From: Stenocarpella maydis
Lineage: Eukaryota > Ascomycota > Sordariomycetes > Diaporthales > Diaporthaceae
Length of the DNA stretch: 64,000 bases
Assembly (NCBI GenBank): GCA_002270565.1
Contig: NQMI01000023.1
Span: 1-64,000, forward strand
Direction of reading: 5' to 3'
The notes below the pieces were generated by a model that was not told the origin of the DNA, did not search any database, and saw only the letters and a program-made list of their open reading frames with translations. Shown piece by piece: positions 35,336 to 47,433 of this stretch. Numbering within the stretch: position 1 is the first letter of the stretch; every line of letters starts with the position of its first letter. The translations under genes were made by a program, and so were the position numbers.

Positions 35336-38300
35336 CTAAAAACCAAAACCGGTTGGCTGAGGGGCAAAGCCGTTAGGGGCGTAAGCAGGTGCACCACCAG
35401 CATTGCCTCCGGGTCCGGCGGTGATCATCAGACGGTTGCCGAGGATGGGAGTGTTGTCCTCAACCTTCTCCTGCTCCTTCTCCTTGGCCTTCCGAGCCTC
35501 GTTGTCAGACTTGAGGAGTGCAAGCTCCTTGGTCTGCTGAGCCAGCATGTTGATCATGTAAGGCATGGTGAAGTCGTGCAGGCCGTTGCGCCAAGACAGC
35601 TCCAGGATGAGGTCGGGACGGAGCAGATCGTAGCAGGCGTACAGCACGCCCACGTAGCACTCGCGGTTGCCCACATCGACGAACTGGGAGAGGTCAGTAC
35701 GGGCTCGGGTATATCACACACGGAGTTGGACTTACGTATCGAATGAGGTCCTCGACAACCTCGGTCTTGCCGGAAATCGCAGACGTCTCAATGGCATCCT
35801 TCCAGAGCTTATCCTGCTTGGAAAGGGCAATCGACTTCTCCCAACGCTTGTTCTTGCGGTAGATGTTGGCAGCAATCTGCCTGAAGAAGACCAATTCGTG
35901 CTTCTCGAGTCGTGAGGCCAGGTCGACGGCGTCGTAGTTGTCGTAGTTCTCTACCGAGTCGCGCAGAGTCTTGTAGTCCTCTTCCTCGATAAGAAGATCG
36001 TTGATCGCGTCGTTGACGGTACGCTTGTTCTGGGTCTGCACATTCAGCAGGAATGGCTTGATGAGTGGCAAGTTATCAGACTTCTGGAACAAGCGGACGA
36101 CACGGTTGACGTCGATCCGAGGCGTGAGAGCCTGCAAAAGGTCGGTGAGAAGCGAGGGGTGCTGCTCCAGGTAGAAGTTGATGGCCTTGTAGTAGATCTC
36201 AAGGTTGGCAACTTTAACAACCATCTCCTTGAACTGCTGGTGCTCCCATGAGTTCTCTGGGCGCTCCATAACGGCAAGGGCAGCATTATCGTACTCGTCG
36301 TAGTGGTAGTAGCAGAACACAAGCTCAGGCCACAGGTTAGCCTCCTCACAGGCACGGATCATCTTGGGCATGTTCATCCGGCTCCAGAACAGCTTCAGGT
36401 GCTCCATGAGTCTCTCAGGGTGGTACTTCGACAGCGCAATGCCCAGCTCTGTGAACATGCCCATGTGGGCACGCTCCAGACCGAGACCTTGCTCCAACAG
36501 GTCGATGAGCTCGTCAAAGTAGCCGTTGCGCTCGTACTGCTTGACGAGGGTTTGCAGCTCCTCGGCATCGACGATCAGGTTCAAACCACAGATCTTGGCC
36601 AATCGGAACTCTTTCTTGTCGACGCACGCGCCGTGGACTTGCTTCCACACCCGAATATTGTTTGCCTTGCGGGCGCACTCGACAGCGGCCTGGTAATCTT
36701 CGAGATGGACAAGCGTTGTAGCCAGCTTGGCCCAGTTGGAAATGCTGGTGAAGAAGATCTTTGCGGCCTGGTAGAGACCCTCCTCGTAAGCCTTGTCACC
36801 CGACTCCTCAATGTTGGCAACGTTAGTTCCACGCAAGAAGTCCTCCAGCTCGCCGATCTGGTCCAGTCGGGCATAGCAGAAGGCAAGAGCGGTGTCGATC
36901 TCGGGCTCGCGAAGGGTCTTGCGGGCCATACGAAGGTACTTGACAAGCTCCTCGTTCTTGCCCGCGTGGACGGCAATCTCAATGACCTCGGAGTAGTTCT
37001 TGGGATCCTCGGCCTTGATGTAGGACTCGATGGCGTCGCTGACACGTAGGCCATCGAGCTGTGCCTTTGCGACCTTGCTCCAGACATCGGGCAAGTCGAC
37101 ATCATCGGCGTATGCTTGAGCTCGGTCGATGCTGACAATGTGCTCAACCAGCACTGACACCGCGCCGACCTTGTCCCCGATCTTCTTGGCAATCTCGAAT
37201 GCCTCTTCATACAGGCCCACGTTGATGCAGACTCCAGAGATCTCCTCGGCGTCAAAGCCATCCAGTCGATGAATGTAGTCCATCACACGAGCCTTGTCAG
37301 CCTTTGCGGCAGTGAACATGAGCAGGTTCTGCAAGTTCTGGTTGTCGCTGAATGGTGATGGCTCCAGGACAATCTTCTCCAGAAGCTCAATGAGCTCGCC
37401 GGGAAGGTCGGCAGCCAGGAAGCAAGCCACCGCCTCGGAGACCTTGGCGGGATCAGTGGACTCGGGTACTGCAGTCGAGATCACTTGGTCGACAACCGAT
37501 CGCCTGTGCAGGTTGTTCTCGCTGAGGACAAATGACCAAAGCTCCTTATCGGCACGGTCAAGCAGGTATCGTGCTTGCGCGCGGTACATAGAGTTCTCGT
37601 TTGTGATGTTGACGAGCTCAAGGTCGTTCTGGCCTTTGCTGTAGGCGATGTACGCAAGGTTGGGATCGCGCTTCTCGCAGTACTTTCCGACAACGAGAGT
37701 ATCATACTGGTCGTTTTCCTTGAGGAACTTCTCGGGGTTGTTGTTGGAGTCAATGTAGATCTTCGCGAGAGCATTGTAGACGGCCTGCTGTTGGTTGCCT
37801 GACGCGAGGGTGGCCTCCAGGAATGGCAGAAGCAGCTTGAGGCGGTTCCGCGACTCGACCTCAGACACCAGTTCATCAATAGGCACCGAAGCTGCGTTGA
37901 TAGTTGATAGCAGGTTCTTGATGATGTTCTCGTCGCAGTCGACGTCCAGGAGCCCGCCAATAACCGCAGGAGCCCTAGAGGGGTTCACACGTTGCACGTA
38001 TGTCTCGATCGACTGGAATTGCTGGTTTTGGTAGAGGTAGAGGATGAGATCATGGACAAAGTTGTGGCGGTCGCACACAATGATGAGCGGCAGCTGCTCT
38101 GCGAGCTTCGCCTCCTTCAGGAAGTTCTTGACCTTCTCCGGGTTGTAGTAGTTGCTGTCCCGGCAGATGCGTTCGACCTCGTTGAATTGGCCCATCTTGG
38201 TTGCAGCCTCAATATACTTGAAGTGGACATCTGGGTTCTCCGAGAGGTTGACAATGCTGCCCAAGTAGTAGAACAGGCCCTCGGCGGTCTTGTACTTCTC

Positions 38301-40646
38301 AAAAAGGTCGATGAGGCGTTCGGGGCCAAGTAGATCAGAGTACTTGGTGGCTACCTGGATGACCGACTGCAAATTCTGGCGGATGTTGGCCTTCATCATG
38401 GCGTCGAGGCAGTCAAGGGACTGCTCGACTGACAGCTTGCCGAAGAAGTTGACGAGCCATTCAGGGTTGAAGCCTTGTGTGCCTGAGATGTTGACTATCA
38501 CCCGCTTAACGGCTGCAGGGTCCTCGTAGAGCTCCAGAGCCTTCTGCATCAGGCCAGCCTGCTCGCAAAGCGTAGCGATTCGGGTCTTGTCAAAGTGCGA
38601 GAACATGTCGTTGCCAAGAATCGCATCTGCGACCTGAGGCGCGTGCATCAGGTTCATCTCCAAGAGACGAGTCTGAAGGTGGCCTTGCTCAGGGTTGTTG
38701 TCCTTGAGTGCATCGAGCAAGAAAGCCGTAGCCTGTTGCACCATGCCCTGTGCCTGGAACACGTCTACGACGCGCTCAATATCCACAAGAGATCCCTGGG
38801 GCTGGTTCACAAGGGAAGTCGCAAACTCGGCTCCCTTCTCAGGGTTGCTGCGCACAATGTGCTGCAACAGGCCGACCCAGTCTGGCGTGTAACCGGTCTT
38901 CTGGACGTATGGCAGGATCTTGTCGAACTGGCCAGTCTCGGCTAGACCAGCAACAACCTTGTGGGGGACGTTGGCCTTGAGATAAATGGTGAGGGCCATG
39001 CCGAGATCGTGCGGTCTCACGAGATCGCCCAGCTGCTCGGAGCAGTCCAGCTTGTTCTCGGTAAGCCACTTCTCGAGTAACTGCTTCCTGTTCTGGGCGA
39101 GCACGGGCTGAGCAAGCTCGATCGTCTCGTGTTGGTTCAAGGTGCCCTTGTCCAACAGCATACCGAAGTATTGCAGGATAAATGACATTTGCCCGGGCTG
39201 TGCCGGTAGCCGTTTGAACTTCTCGATCGTTGCAGGCGTCCTCAAGAAGCCCCGGGGTGAGCTCGCGGCGATCTTGGCAGCGCCCATGTAGTCTCCCGAG
39301 TTGAAGAGCTGGTCGAACTGGCGCCCGTAGAGGTCATCAGCCCCGGGCAGACCAGCCCGGGATGCCATCTTTATCGCCATCCCTGTGTTGGCGGGGTTCT
39401 GCAGCAGGTATTGAACGACGTTGGCATCGTCGACAGACACGAACAAGACCTGGCCCTTGCGGTTGATGCCCACAATGCCAGACGAGTCGCTGTCTCCGCA
39501 CGATGTGAAGATAGTCTCGCTGGAAATGCGGTTCATGAAGATGCAGGCGCCGGTTTCCAGGTCGTAGAGGTGGATGAAGCCATACTTTGTGACGAGGTAG
39601 ATGACGCCATATTTCTGGGAGACCTGCATGGCGACAGGGAAGTCGTTGACTGCCTCGGGAGGGAAGAAGACATCGACAGCCTTTTTGGGGAAGACGGGGT
39701 TGGTCTCGGCGTGGTCGACCTCGACGACGTGCAGCTTTGCGCCAGCAGCAGTCCGCACGGAGAAGGTGAAGAGCTTGGTATCCTGGGGGGCGCCGTCCAA
39801 CCGAATGGTCCCGAAGCCGGCGGCATGACCTTCGATTGCCTGGCTGATGCCACGGTCGCGTGAGTATAGCTGCATCTGGCCAACCACGCGACCTTGATCT
39901 TGCTTGATACCAACAACCACCATCCACTTGCCGTCGCCATTGACGCGGTAATTGATGATCTGGCAGCCCTGTTGCGTGTTGTTTGTTAGTGCAGGCCTTG
40001 TATACTGACGCGGAGGCTGTTGCTCACAGTCAAGTTTGCATGTCGGTCCGTGATCTTCTCTGGCATTTGCTGGTTCTCATCAAACACGTCCCAGTGGTAG
40101 ATGGCGGAGTCCGTGACCAGGCCGAGGGAGCTATCGGTGATCCACTTCCAGAAGACAACATCCTCGTTCATGGTGGCCGACTTGAGCTTCTTCTTGTTGT
40201 CCAGGTCGAAGATCTGGACCGTCCGCGATTGGGCCTTGAGTGCGATGATGTTGAGGTGCCAGTGCATGATAGCACTATCGGCCTTGATTGGTCGCCTCGT
40301 CACATTGTTGCCGTTCTTGAGGTCGACGATGACGACTTCTGGGGATGCGGCCTCGTTCTTCTTCTCTCGGATGCAGATGTAGTGGTCGGACTCGAGTGTC
40401 TGCAGGGGTGAGAGGACGCTGTTAGCTGCTGCTCCCGCGATGCGATGCCAAACGGACGACTGATCGGCTTGTGCGGGGGGTCTCGAGATGGCGCTGGTTG
40501 GGGAGAGGCAGAAAGAAGCAAGGCAGAAAGAAGCAAGGCACAAGCTAGCAAGGACGTACGCATGAGTTGAAGCCAATGGCGGCCTGGTCGACGCCTATGC
40601 TGGTGAGCTGCAGCAGCTCTGTGAATTTGATGGGCAGCGGCGCCAT
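35336..40646 (-). CDS. CHC1: Clathrin heavy chain
   Basis: Four exons (40646-40560, 40399-40028, 39968-35736, 35683-35336) give 1679 residues, the normal length, with all introns in phase 0. The start MAPLPIKFTELLQL matches the family. Residues 1 to about 360 form the WD-like beta-propeller that binds adaptor clathrin-box peptides, with TLESDHYICIRE near residue 30. The long alpha-solenoid legs follow as CHCR repeats, for example NPSRAPAVIGGLLDVDC and the light-chain-binding and hub region. The C-terminal trimerisation region and a Pro/Gly tail ending QPTGFGF close the protein. It forms coats for endocytosis and trans-Golgi traffic. No breaks. The second intron region can be read through as an open frame, which is a shadow. 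Confidence 0.97.
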
Positions 40647-43600
40647 GGTGATGACTTGCGCCGACTTGCGCAGAGCAAGTTCCGATCGAGTAGAAACTCA
40701 GCGCTGTGGTCGTCAGGAGCTGGATTCAAAGGCGGTATTGGAGTAACCGGCGGTTGGCAGGCACAGTTTCTAGGTGGGGCGAGATGAGGTCAAAGAGGAA
40801 AGGAAAGCAGTTATGTACGCGCAGTAAAGTGTTTGGTGTTGGTTTGTTTGTTTCGTGGCCAGCTTGCTGCCAGTGTGTGGGCAGAAAGAAAGGGGTGGTG
40901 GAAGCAAGGTATTAGATAGAGGACAGCCAGCCCACGAAGGAGAAGGAGCAAGGTTGGAGGGCTCTGGATCCTGATATGGCCTCCTCGCTTTTGATGGGCA
41001 ATGACAAGGCTATTTGTCTGTCGTGGTCTCGTTCAGGATAAGGCTGAGGGAGTGAGAGTAGACGGGGTGGTGGGTAAGGTGAGGTTGGTTGGGTTGGCAA
41101 GGTAAAGTGGCAGGCTGGACCGAGTTTCGCCAATTCATCAATTTGGCGACCTGTTCGGACTGCAGACGCAGATGCAGCTCGCGCACGAGCCACCAAGCTC
41201 GACCCCTACCTGCTGAACTCTCCGACGGCAAAACGCCACTAGGCCCGGAACGGAGATCACCACAACCACCTTCCACGTATCATCCTCAGCTTGTGACGGT
41301 TAGGTAAGCACGTTTTTCCCACTGACGATGTGGATTTGTTATTTGATACCTGTCTGGTAGCCGTATCCAGCAATAGGCCGCATCGAAGAATGGCCTGTTT
41401 TTGGCGACAGTGGGATCAATCAATGGGACCCTGAGCAGCCAGCGCATATATTACGTTGCATAACGCTGATTCCAAGACGGTCAGGTCGGCAAAGCAGGTC
41501 CAAACTCTGCTGGTTCTCCTTGCCTCCAAACCGTGACTGAGAGGCATCGTCCCAAATGCAGAGTATATCCTGCATCTTTCTACCTGGTCTCTGCCCTCGT
41601 AATCACCACACTATCATACTACCTAGGTGCTCTCTTTGACTGGCCCTTCATCGAGGATGCCAGAAGAGGCTCCACTCGCACTTGACAACTACTCAGATGC
41701 CCCACCGCGTGTGGTCTCATAGGAGACCCGCGGTAAGCATTACTCTGCTCTTGGAGAGCTTACAAGTACTCAATTTAGGTAATTACTACTTCTGGTTCTA
41801 CACGACTTGGGTCAACTGGTGGCACTTAAAAGGGCCGTTCTAAGCTCGTGGGTAGAGCCTCATCTATCTACGGTCAGAAATCATGCTGGAGAGAACGCTC
41901 CACATAATTTAAAGCTTCGAATTCCTGCCGACCCACCCGTCTATGACACATAGTCAAAGCTGCCCTCTCGCGAACACTTGGACTTGAGCCCGTGTCGGCG
42001 TTGCAATCCGATAATCCGAAGAAAATGATCGTCAACGCAGATTGTCAAGGCTGTGCATGCAGACACAATATTTACCTCGGTACTGATCCTTCCCACCACC
42101 AATGGTGGGTTTCCATAGGATGAAATTATTCTTAAATCACCCGAAACATGCCAGTTAGTCCGGTGGGTTGCCTTCAGAATTGCTCTGGCAAAAGAGACTC
42201 GAAGCATTACCTGAGGCCCGCCTCGTGAGAATGTGGAACCTCCGCGAGATGTCACTGCTGAGACCCGGCCCCGATGGCCCAATTGTATGGTTCATTTAAG
42301 TCTGAAGAGATAAAGAGCCAGCTGGTATTCTTCTGTCTCCAGCACCGCGTTCTACGCAAATTCAACATTTGACAGTGCGGGGCTGAGCGGCTGCCCAGGG
42401 TGCTCTGCCGCGAAATGGTCTGCTATCAGTATCTTCCCACTCATATGTTATAGTTATCGACGGTGAAGTTGCGTAGCATTTAGCTGTATTCTAGCTAGAG
42501 GGCATGATTCCACACAGGGTGAGTGTGGGTGCATTCATTTTCCCTCTGTATTCAAGTCATTTCAGTGCGTCTTCAATGGCTAAGATTAAATTCCGGAGCA
42601 TCCCAAGCTTGAGGTTTCCGTCAACTGGTCAAGCCATGCAGATATCCTACATGTAAGCAGACAAACACACCCATTCTATTAAAGCTTCCAAGCCCCGCAT
42701 ATCTACTCGATCAGACCACGATCGAGAATTCTAGAGAGAAAGATCTCAGGAAGAAAACAGACTGCCCTCCTTACGTAGCAAGTAGTATAGTCAAGCTACC
42801 TCCGGTTCTACGACCTACTAATCGTAAAGTTTAAATGAAGCATTCCGCTCCTAGCATCCTCAATTTAAAGATTGTCCATCTTCGACTTTTCCATTGTGAC
42901 CCCTGAGTTCTCCGCTAATTTTGTACTGCAGGGCGGTGTCCCAAGATCTTCCTGCTCAGGTTCTTGCTCGCATACTTTTTGAAGAATCGCCTCGACGTTG
43001 TCGAGGCAACGGGATACTGTTTGGCAACTGTTCTAAAGCAAAACCGTGCAAGGACCACAGTTTGGAAGGGGCAACGACTCACCTTGGTGGATCTTGAATC
43101 AGGGCTACATCGATCGAGGTGTCTAGAGCTCGCATTTGCCAGTCGGACCCAAACAGCCAGCTCCAATGTACTAGTATGAAAGCAGACGTCACATTGCCTC
43201 TGGCTCCGGGCTGCGTGGCAGAAGTTTGACTCGATATCACTGTCCAGCCTACTCCATTGTATCTCCGGTTCCGAACATTGATAGGAGGTTGAAAGTCCGG
43301 GGGACTTACGGTTGGATCCTTTCAGACAAGGGCACTTTGGATGGATATACGCTCCTTTTCCACAGCTACGCCCCTGATTCAAGTTGGCTTTGAAAGTGGT
43401 TGGCATCAAGGATCGAGTCGACCGGCGCTTTTCACTGTTGGAACGACACCGAAAATATGTTCGATGAGATACCTGAAAAATACTTCGAACAAACTGACAC
43501 TTCGAATTTTGGGTGCGCGTTGTTATTTAAGAATAGAAAACCTCATATATTCGTGACCTCATCACCATCTGCTCAAGTGTTGGGACGCCGAGAACTTTTG

Positions 43601-43956
43601 AAAACGTACCTAGGTAGTTACATTAGGACTGCGTCAAGCATTTATAGAGCAGACGCAACCTCCCCTCTTCTCTTCCCTCGATCTCAAATCCCTAACTATG
43701 TTTCTAAGTCGTCGTTTTGCTGACAATTATTCTGAATCTGCAAAAGCGGACCTCTATGTGAAATTTTCACGCATTTCTCATCTCACCGCTGAGTCGTCAT
43801 AGTAACCTTCGCATTTGCGCTTGCGTCATTGGTTTCCTCCTGGTCAGAATGAACCGAACCAAGCTCCCAATCTCTTGTTTTCTGTTTTGGATTTTGAGGT
43901 GCGTGAGATTCTGCGGGGTAGACTGTGCCTGCGTGGTTCCACCTGTCAACAACTGA
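40647..43956. other. 3.3-kb intergenic region, partly decayed
   Basis: The first 600 bp are the CHC1 promoter side. Beyond about 41300 the sequence becomes less GC-rich and carries stops in all frames. The minus-strand open frames at 41941-42282 and 42915-43409 lack domains and good starts. I see no supported gene. Confidence 0.45.
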
Positions 43957-45363
43957 TCACTCGCATTTACGAAGGTGTGAATGATTCGGCATACCTCCAA
44001 TAGTGACAAGTGGGAACTCTGCTTCCGAGCCTCTCGGAATGTTGTTTTCTCCCGCTCCAGACTGCTTTCGAGGGTCCCGCGACTGGTGCTTGTACCACCG
44101 CCGACGAGCGCTAGAGCTGCCGCCGGCGCTGTCGAATTTCCACTTCTGTCCGAACATCTTTTCAAGCACGGGCCGCATGGTAGGCAGAGAGGCATTGATA
44201 ATCCCAAGCAGAGGCACTATGGCCGCGATGAGTGCTAGAGGCGCGAATGTATAAGTGATATCCGCCGGATCCAGTTCAAGCATGTATTTAATCCGAACAC
44301 AGGTAATACCGATGATACTAGTGGCAGTCAGCTTCTCTGCGCCATATTGATCACAGCTGTGTAAATTCACATACACCAATCCCAGTCCAAAAATGGCTGT
44401 TAGCAAGATCTTTTTCGAGGCCCGAAGCTGCAATGTCCAGAGAATAGGCATTGGCAGGAGAATCACAATCACGTCTATGATGAGGTCTGCTGAGGCCATG
44501 GCCGTGTACATCTGCTACTGTTAGTGGCATAAAAAGGAAAAGGAAAAGTATAGATTTTTGCAAAGTCCCAAACCGCGCGGATTCGGAAACCGTAACAAGA
44601 GGGGACTTTGTACTGACCATGCTTGCGTTGCCACATGTGCCGGGTATGTCTACGTCCCACTGGCGGCAAGATGGAAGTTAGTCGTACAAAAATAAAGCAG
44701 TGACTTCTGGATGATTCCAACTCACAGCTTTCCTTGGGGGGTCACACAGGAATGCATCAGCCCAGAATGCCCCAATCCAGTAGGCAATCGCTATAGCCAT
44801 GACGCTATAGGCCACCTTGGCAAAGAGAGGCTTCCGAAACACAACCGAGTAGAAATGGAGGATAGAGAGCTTTATCAAAGTCACGAGCGTCAACCAATGG
44901 AGGTCAAGGACGTATACTAGCTGATTTTCCGTTAGTCAGGGGGAAGGGTCTCCTCCGTCAACGCTGAACAATCATGAAACCTTATGGCGACTAGTAGGAC
45001 TCACCTTGCGGAAGAGTACCATCATCTCGGGTCCTCCCGTAGCTTCCACGAATTCTTCGTGCAGTCCCTGACCGCATTTGATGACGGTGGTCATTTCAAC
45101 GCCATAGCGTGAAGTCATCAGGATCTGCCAACTCAGTGGAGTTAATGTCCATCCTAGACCTGAGGCTCCACGATGGTTGAACGTACTGCGGCGGTCAGGA
45201 TTAAGTAATCGTTGGCTTCCAATGCCATTCCAAGGATCCGTCTACTCCATAGTCGTAGGCCTACAGACACGAAGACCAGAACTAGGAGGATGCTTTCAAT
45301 GGCAACCGTTGCCATCCCGATGGGGTTCTGAGGCAGCTCGCCTGCCAGACTGCTCGCTGGCAT
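43957..45363 (-). CDS. Fungal rhodopsin-type seven-helix membrane protein
   Basis: Six exons (45363-45187, 45124-45005, 44920-44726, 44659-44618, 44511-44375, 44317-43957) give 343 residues with closing phases. The last intron is 57 nt (GTATGT donor, CTGAC branch, CTAG end), in frame and stop-free, and removing it restores GLGLVIIGITCVRIKY. The protein follows the fungal rhodopsin-like domain: helix 1 (ESILLVLVFVSVGLRLWSRR) with the ANDYLIL motif, a helix with IKLSILHFYSVVF, the WDVDIPGTCGNASM loop with its cysteine, then DLIIDVIVILLPMPILW and further helices, and a polar cytosolic tail. These proteins resemble the membrane part of PTH11-type receptors, but ligand and role are unknown. There is no extracellular CFEM domain. 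The start could lie further upstream in frame (45483). Confidence 0.82.
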
Positions 45364-47433
45364 CTTGTCGGCCCGGGGCTTCGAGTTGGAGTACTGAATG
45401 GCATCCGAAGGTTTGAAGACTAAAATTTTCTGCAAAGGCTCGGGCGCTCGACTGCGGATCTTCAGCCGTACATGGGGGAGCAATTATCATATTTCTAGCA
45501 CAGACCCTTGCCAAGTTCCAAAGGGGTGGTTTCATGCGGATCTAGCTACATCTCCTCCTAATGAGTGTCAGGGGGCTGAACATTAAGATAACAAGTATTA
45601 AGACTTAAATTAAGCTCAATACCTAGGGGGAGAAAGGGTTTTAACTCTATTATACCATTATAATAACTTAAATTTATAGTTATGTTCTTTATATAAAAGA
45701 TTTTAAATATTACGTTTATGATTATTTGAATTATAATTGATATACTTAATTTTAAAATTTTCTCTATTTAATTATTATTTTCTCTAAATTAAAGCCCTCT
45801 TTAATAACTTTAAGAAAATATAAATTTTATTATATAGAAGTCTTATTATTTAATACTTTAAATAACGATACTTTAAAACTTGATATAATTATAAGTAAAA
45901 ATTTAAATATTATAAATTTATTGTATTTAATCATTCAGCTTTCCTCCCAAACGTCCTATCGACTTGCACGAGTAATGATATTTATCAATCCTGATACTCC
46001 ATCCTCGATGTGCTGGCAACGAGGGTCAGGAAGAGATCAGTAAGAAGTACCCCAATCTGAAGTCGCCACCCGGTACCTATCCTTGCACACCGGTATCTGA
46101 ACTGCGCCTTACAGGTGCATGGTGCCCAGTGCGTGAGACAGGGCACTCATCCAGGGTGTCGTGGGTCCCGGGTGTCTCGGCTGAATTTATAAATCACAAT
46201 ACGTCTCCAATGGGGTGGGAACTGCTGCGCACGCCGCGCTCCATGGCAGGCCCTCTGAATCCTCAATCTGGTCTCGTAAGAAATACATACGCCCAGCCCT
46301 TTTTGTGATGGGTCATCTCACGGACCAAGTCGTGAAACCAGACTCCCTTCACATCATGAATTCATAGCTCTACCTAGTACCATAGCTCCCTGCTTCCGGT
46401 GTGCGGTCAATTTATAGAGGAACTGCGCCCGAGTTGTCATACGATGATGCGTGCTGGGATGCGACTCGAACGCCAATATTTTGGGCAGGTGGCAAGCCAT
46501 CCCTGTACCTTCAAAACACAGCGGGCAAAAATCCACGCAGAAGTGCAATCATCTTTCCAAATTCCATCGTCTATCATCAATTATCGAACCAGTTGTGGGT
46601 TCTCACAAAGGCATCCACTTGTAGAGGTCCAAGGCTCGATATGGTGGAGAATGTGAGGAACTGAAGTCCACGGGTCGCTGCTCCGCATGGAGAACCACAC
46701 CAGTATCGATTAAGCGAGAAACTTAATTCGTACGGTACCCTGTATGGGACCTGATAACACCCTCCCTCTTACCATCAGTAAGGGGCCTTGCCCGGAGCAA
46801 TAACGGGCTCTTGGAGTTTCCCATAGAGGGAGTGTCTTGGGCTTTTCTCCCACCATAGGACCCTGGCGGTAGCTATGGCTTGAGTTTGGATCGCGCTCAA
46901 TCAAAATTTATGGTATGGTCCTCCGTACAAGCAGAGAACCCCCAGCAAGACCCCCTAAACTTCCACCATCTACGGACACAGGGGCTTGAAAACTCAGTCA
47001 TCTCCGAAAGCCTGCCGCCCTTTCTGCGAAGGATACTATGCAGGGTGAAGGCACAGCACGGCACAGTTGTCCTGAGATGGGAGGTTACTGGGTCGTGGAC
47101 TCCAGATTACTCAAGGCCATTGGTCCCTGGAAGTGGTAAGGTGGATCCTATTAGAGGGGCAATATGATATGTGACAAGAGCAATTTTCCATACTGTTCAC
47201 CGTCGGAGATACTCTACAGGAAAGGCAATGATAATACTGTTGATAACGTGGCCAAGGACGTCGATCATGAATGTCGTTATAAGTAGTATCATATTCGAGA
47301 GTTCCCAAGTCCTCCGCCCTCGCTGGGCTCAGACCTTGGGCTTATGGGTTCCAAGTGTACAGATTATACTCGCATACCTGCCAGCGGCCCGAAGCCCAGT
47401 ACTCGGCCCGGCACGGAATCAATCCATGTCCAA
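45364..47433. other. Intergenic region with an AT-rich island
   Basis: Apart from the AT island (45582-45945, separate entry) I see no gene. Sequence from 46000 to 47430 is mixed in composition, with short open frames and no domains. It holds the rhodopsin-type gene's promoter and the 3' flank of the FAD oxidase. Confidence 0.45.
45582..45945. repeat. AT-rich island, probably RIP-mutated
   Basis: Roughly 360 bp made almost only of A and T, rich in TA, TTA and AAT, with sharp edges against GC-normal sequence. This is what heavy repeat-induced point mutation leaves of a transposon. No source element can be recognised. Confidence 0.65.

Noticed and set aside
36303..37049. 248-codon plus-strand open frame
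   Set aside because: Antisense to clathrin heavy chain codons; a shadow.
42915..43409. 164-codon minus-strand open frame
   Set aside because: No domain, no good start context or introns, and composition unlike neighbouring genes.
46440..46520. tRNA-like TGCGACTCGAACGCC
   Set aside because: Resembles a reverse T-arm only loosely; no acceptor, D-arm or anticodon arm can be paired.
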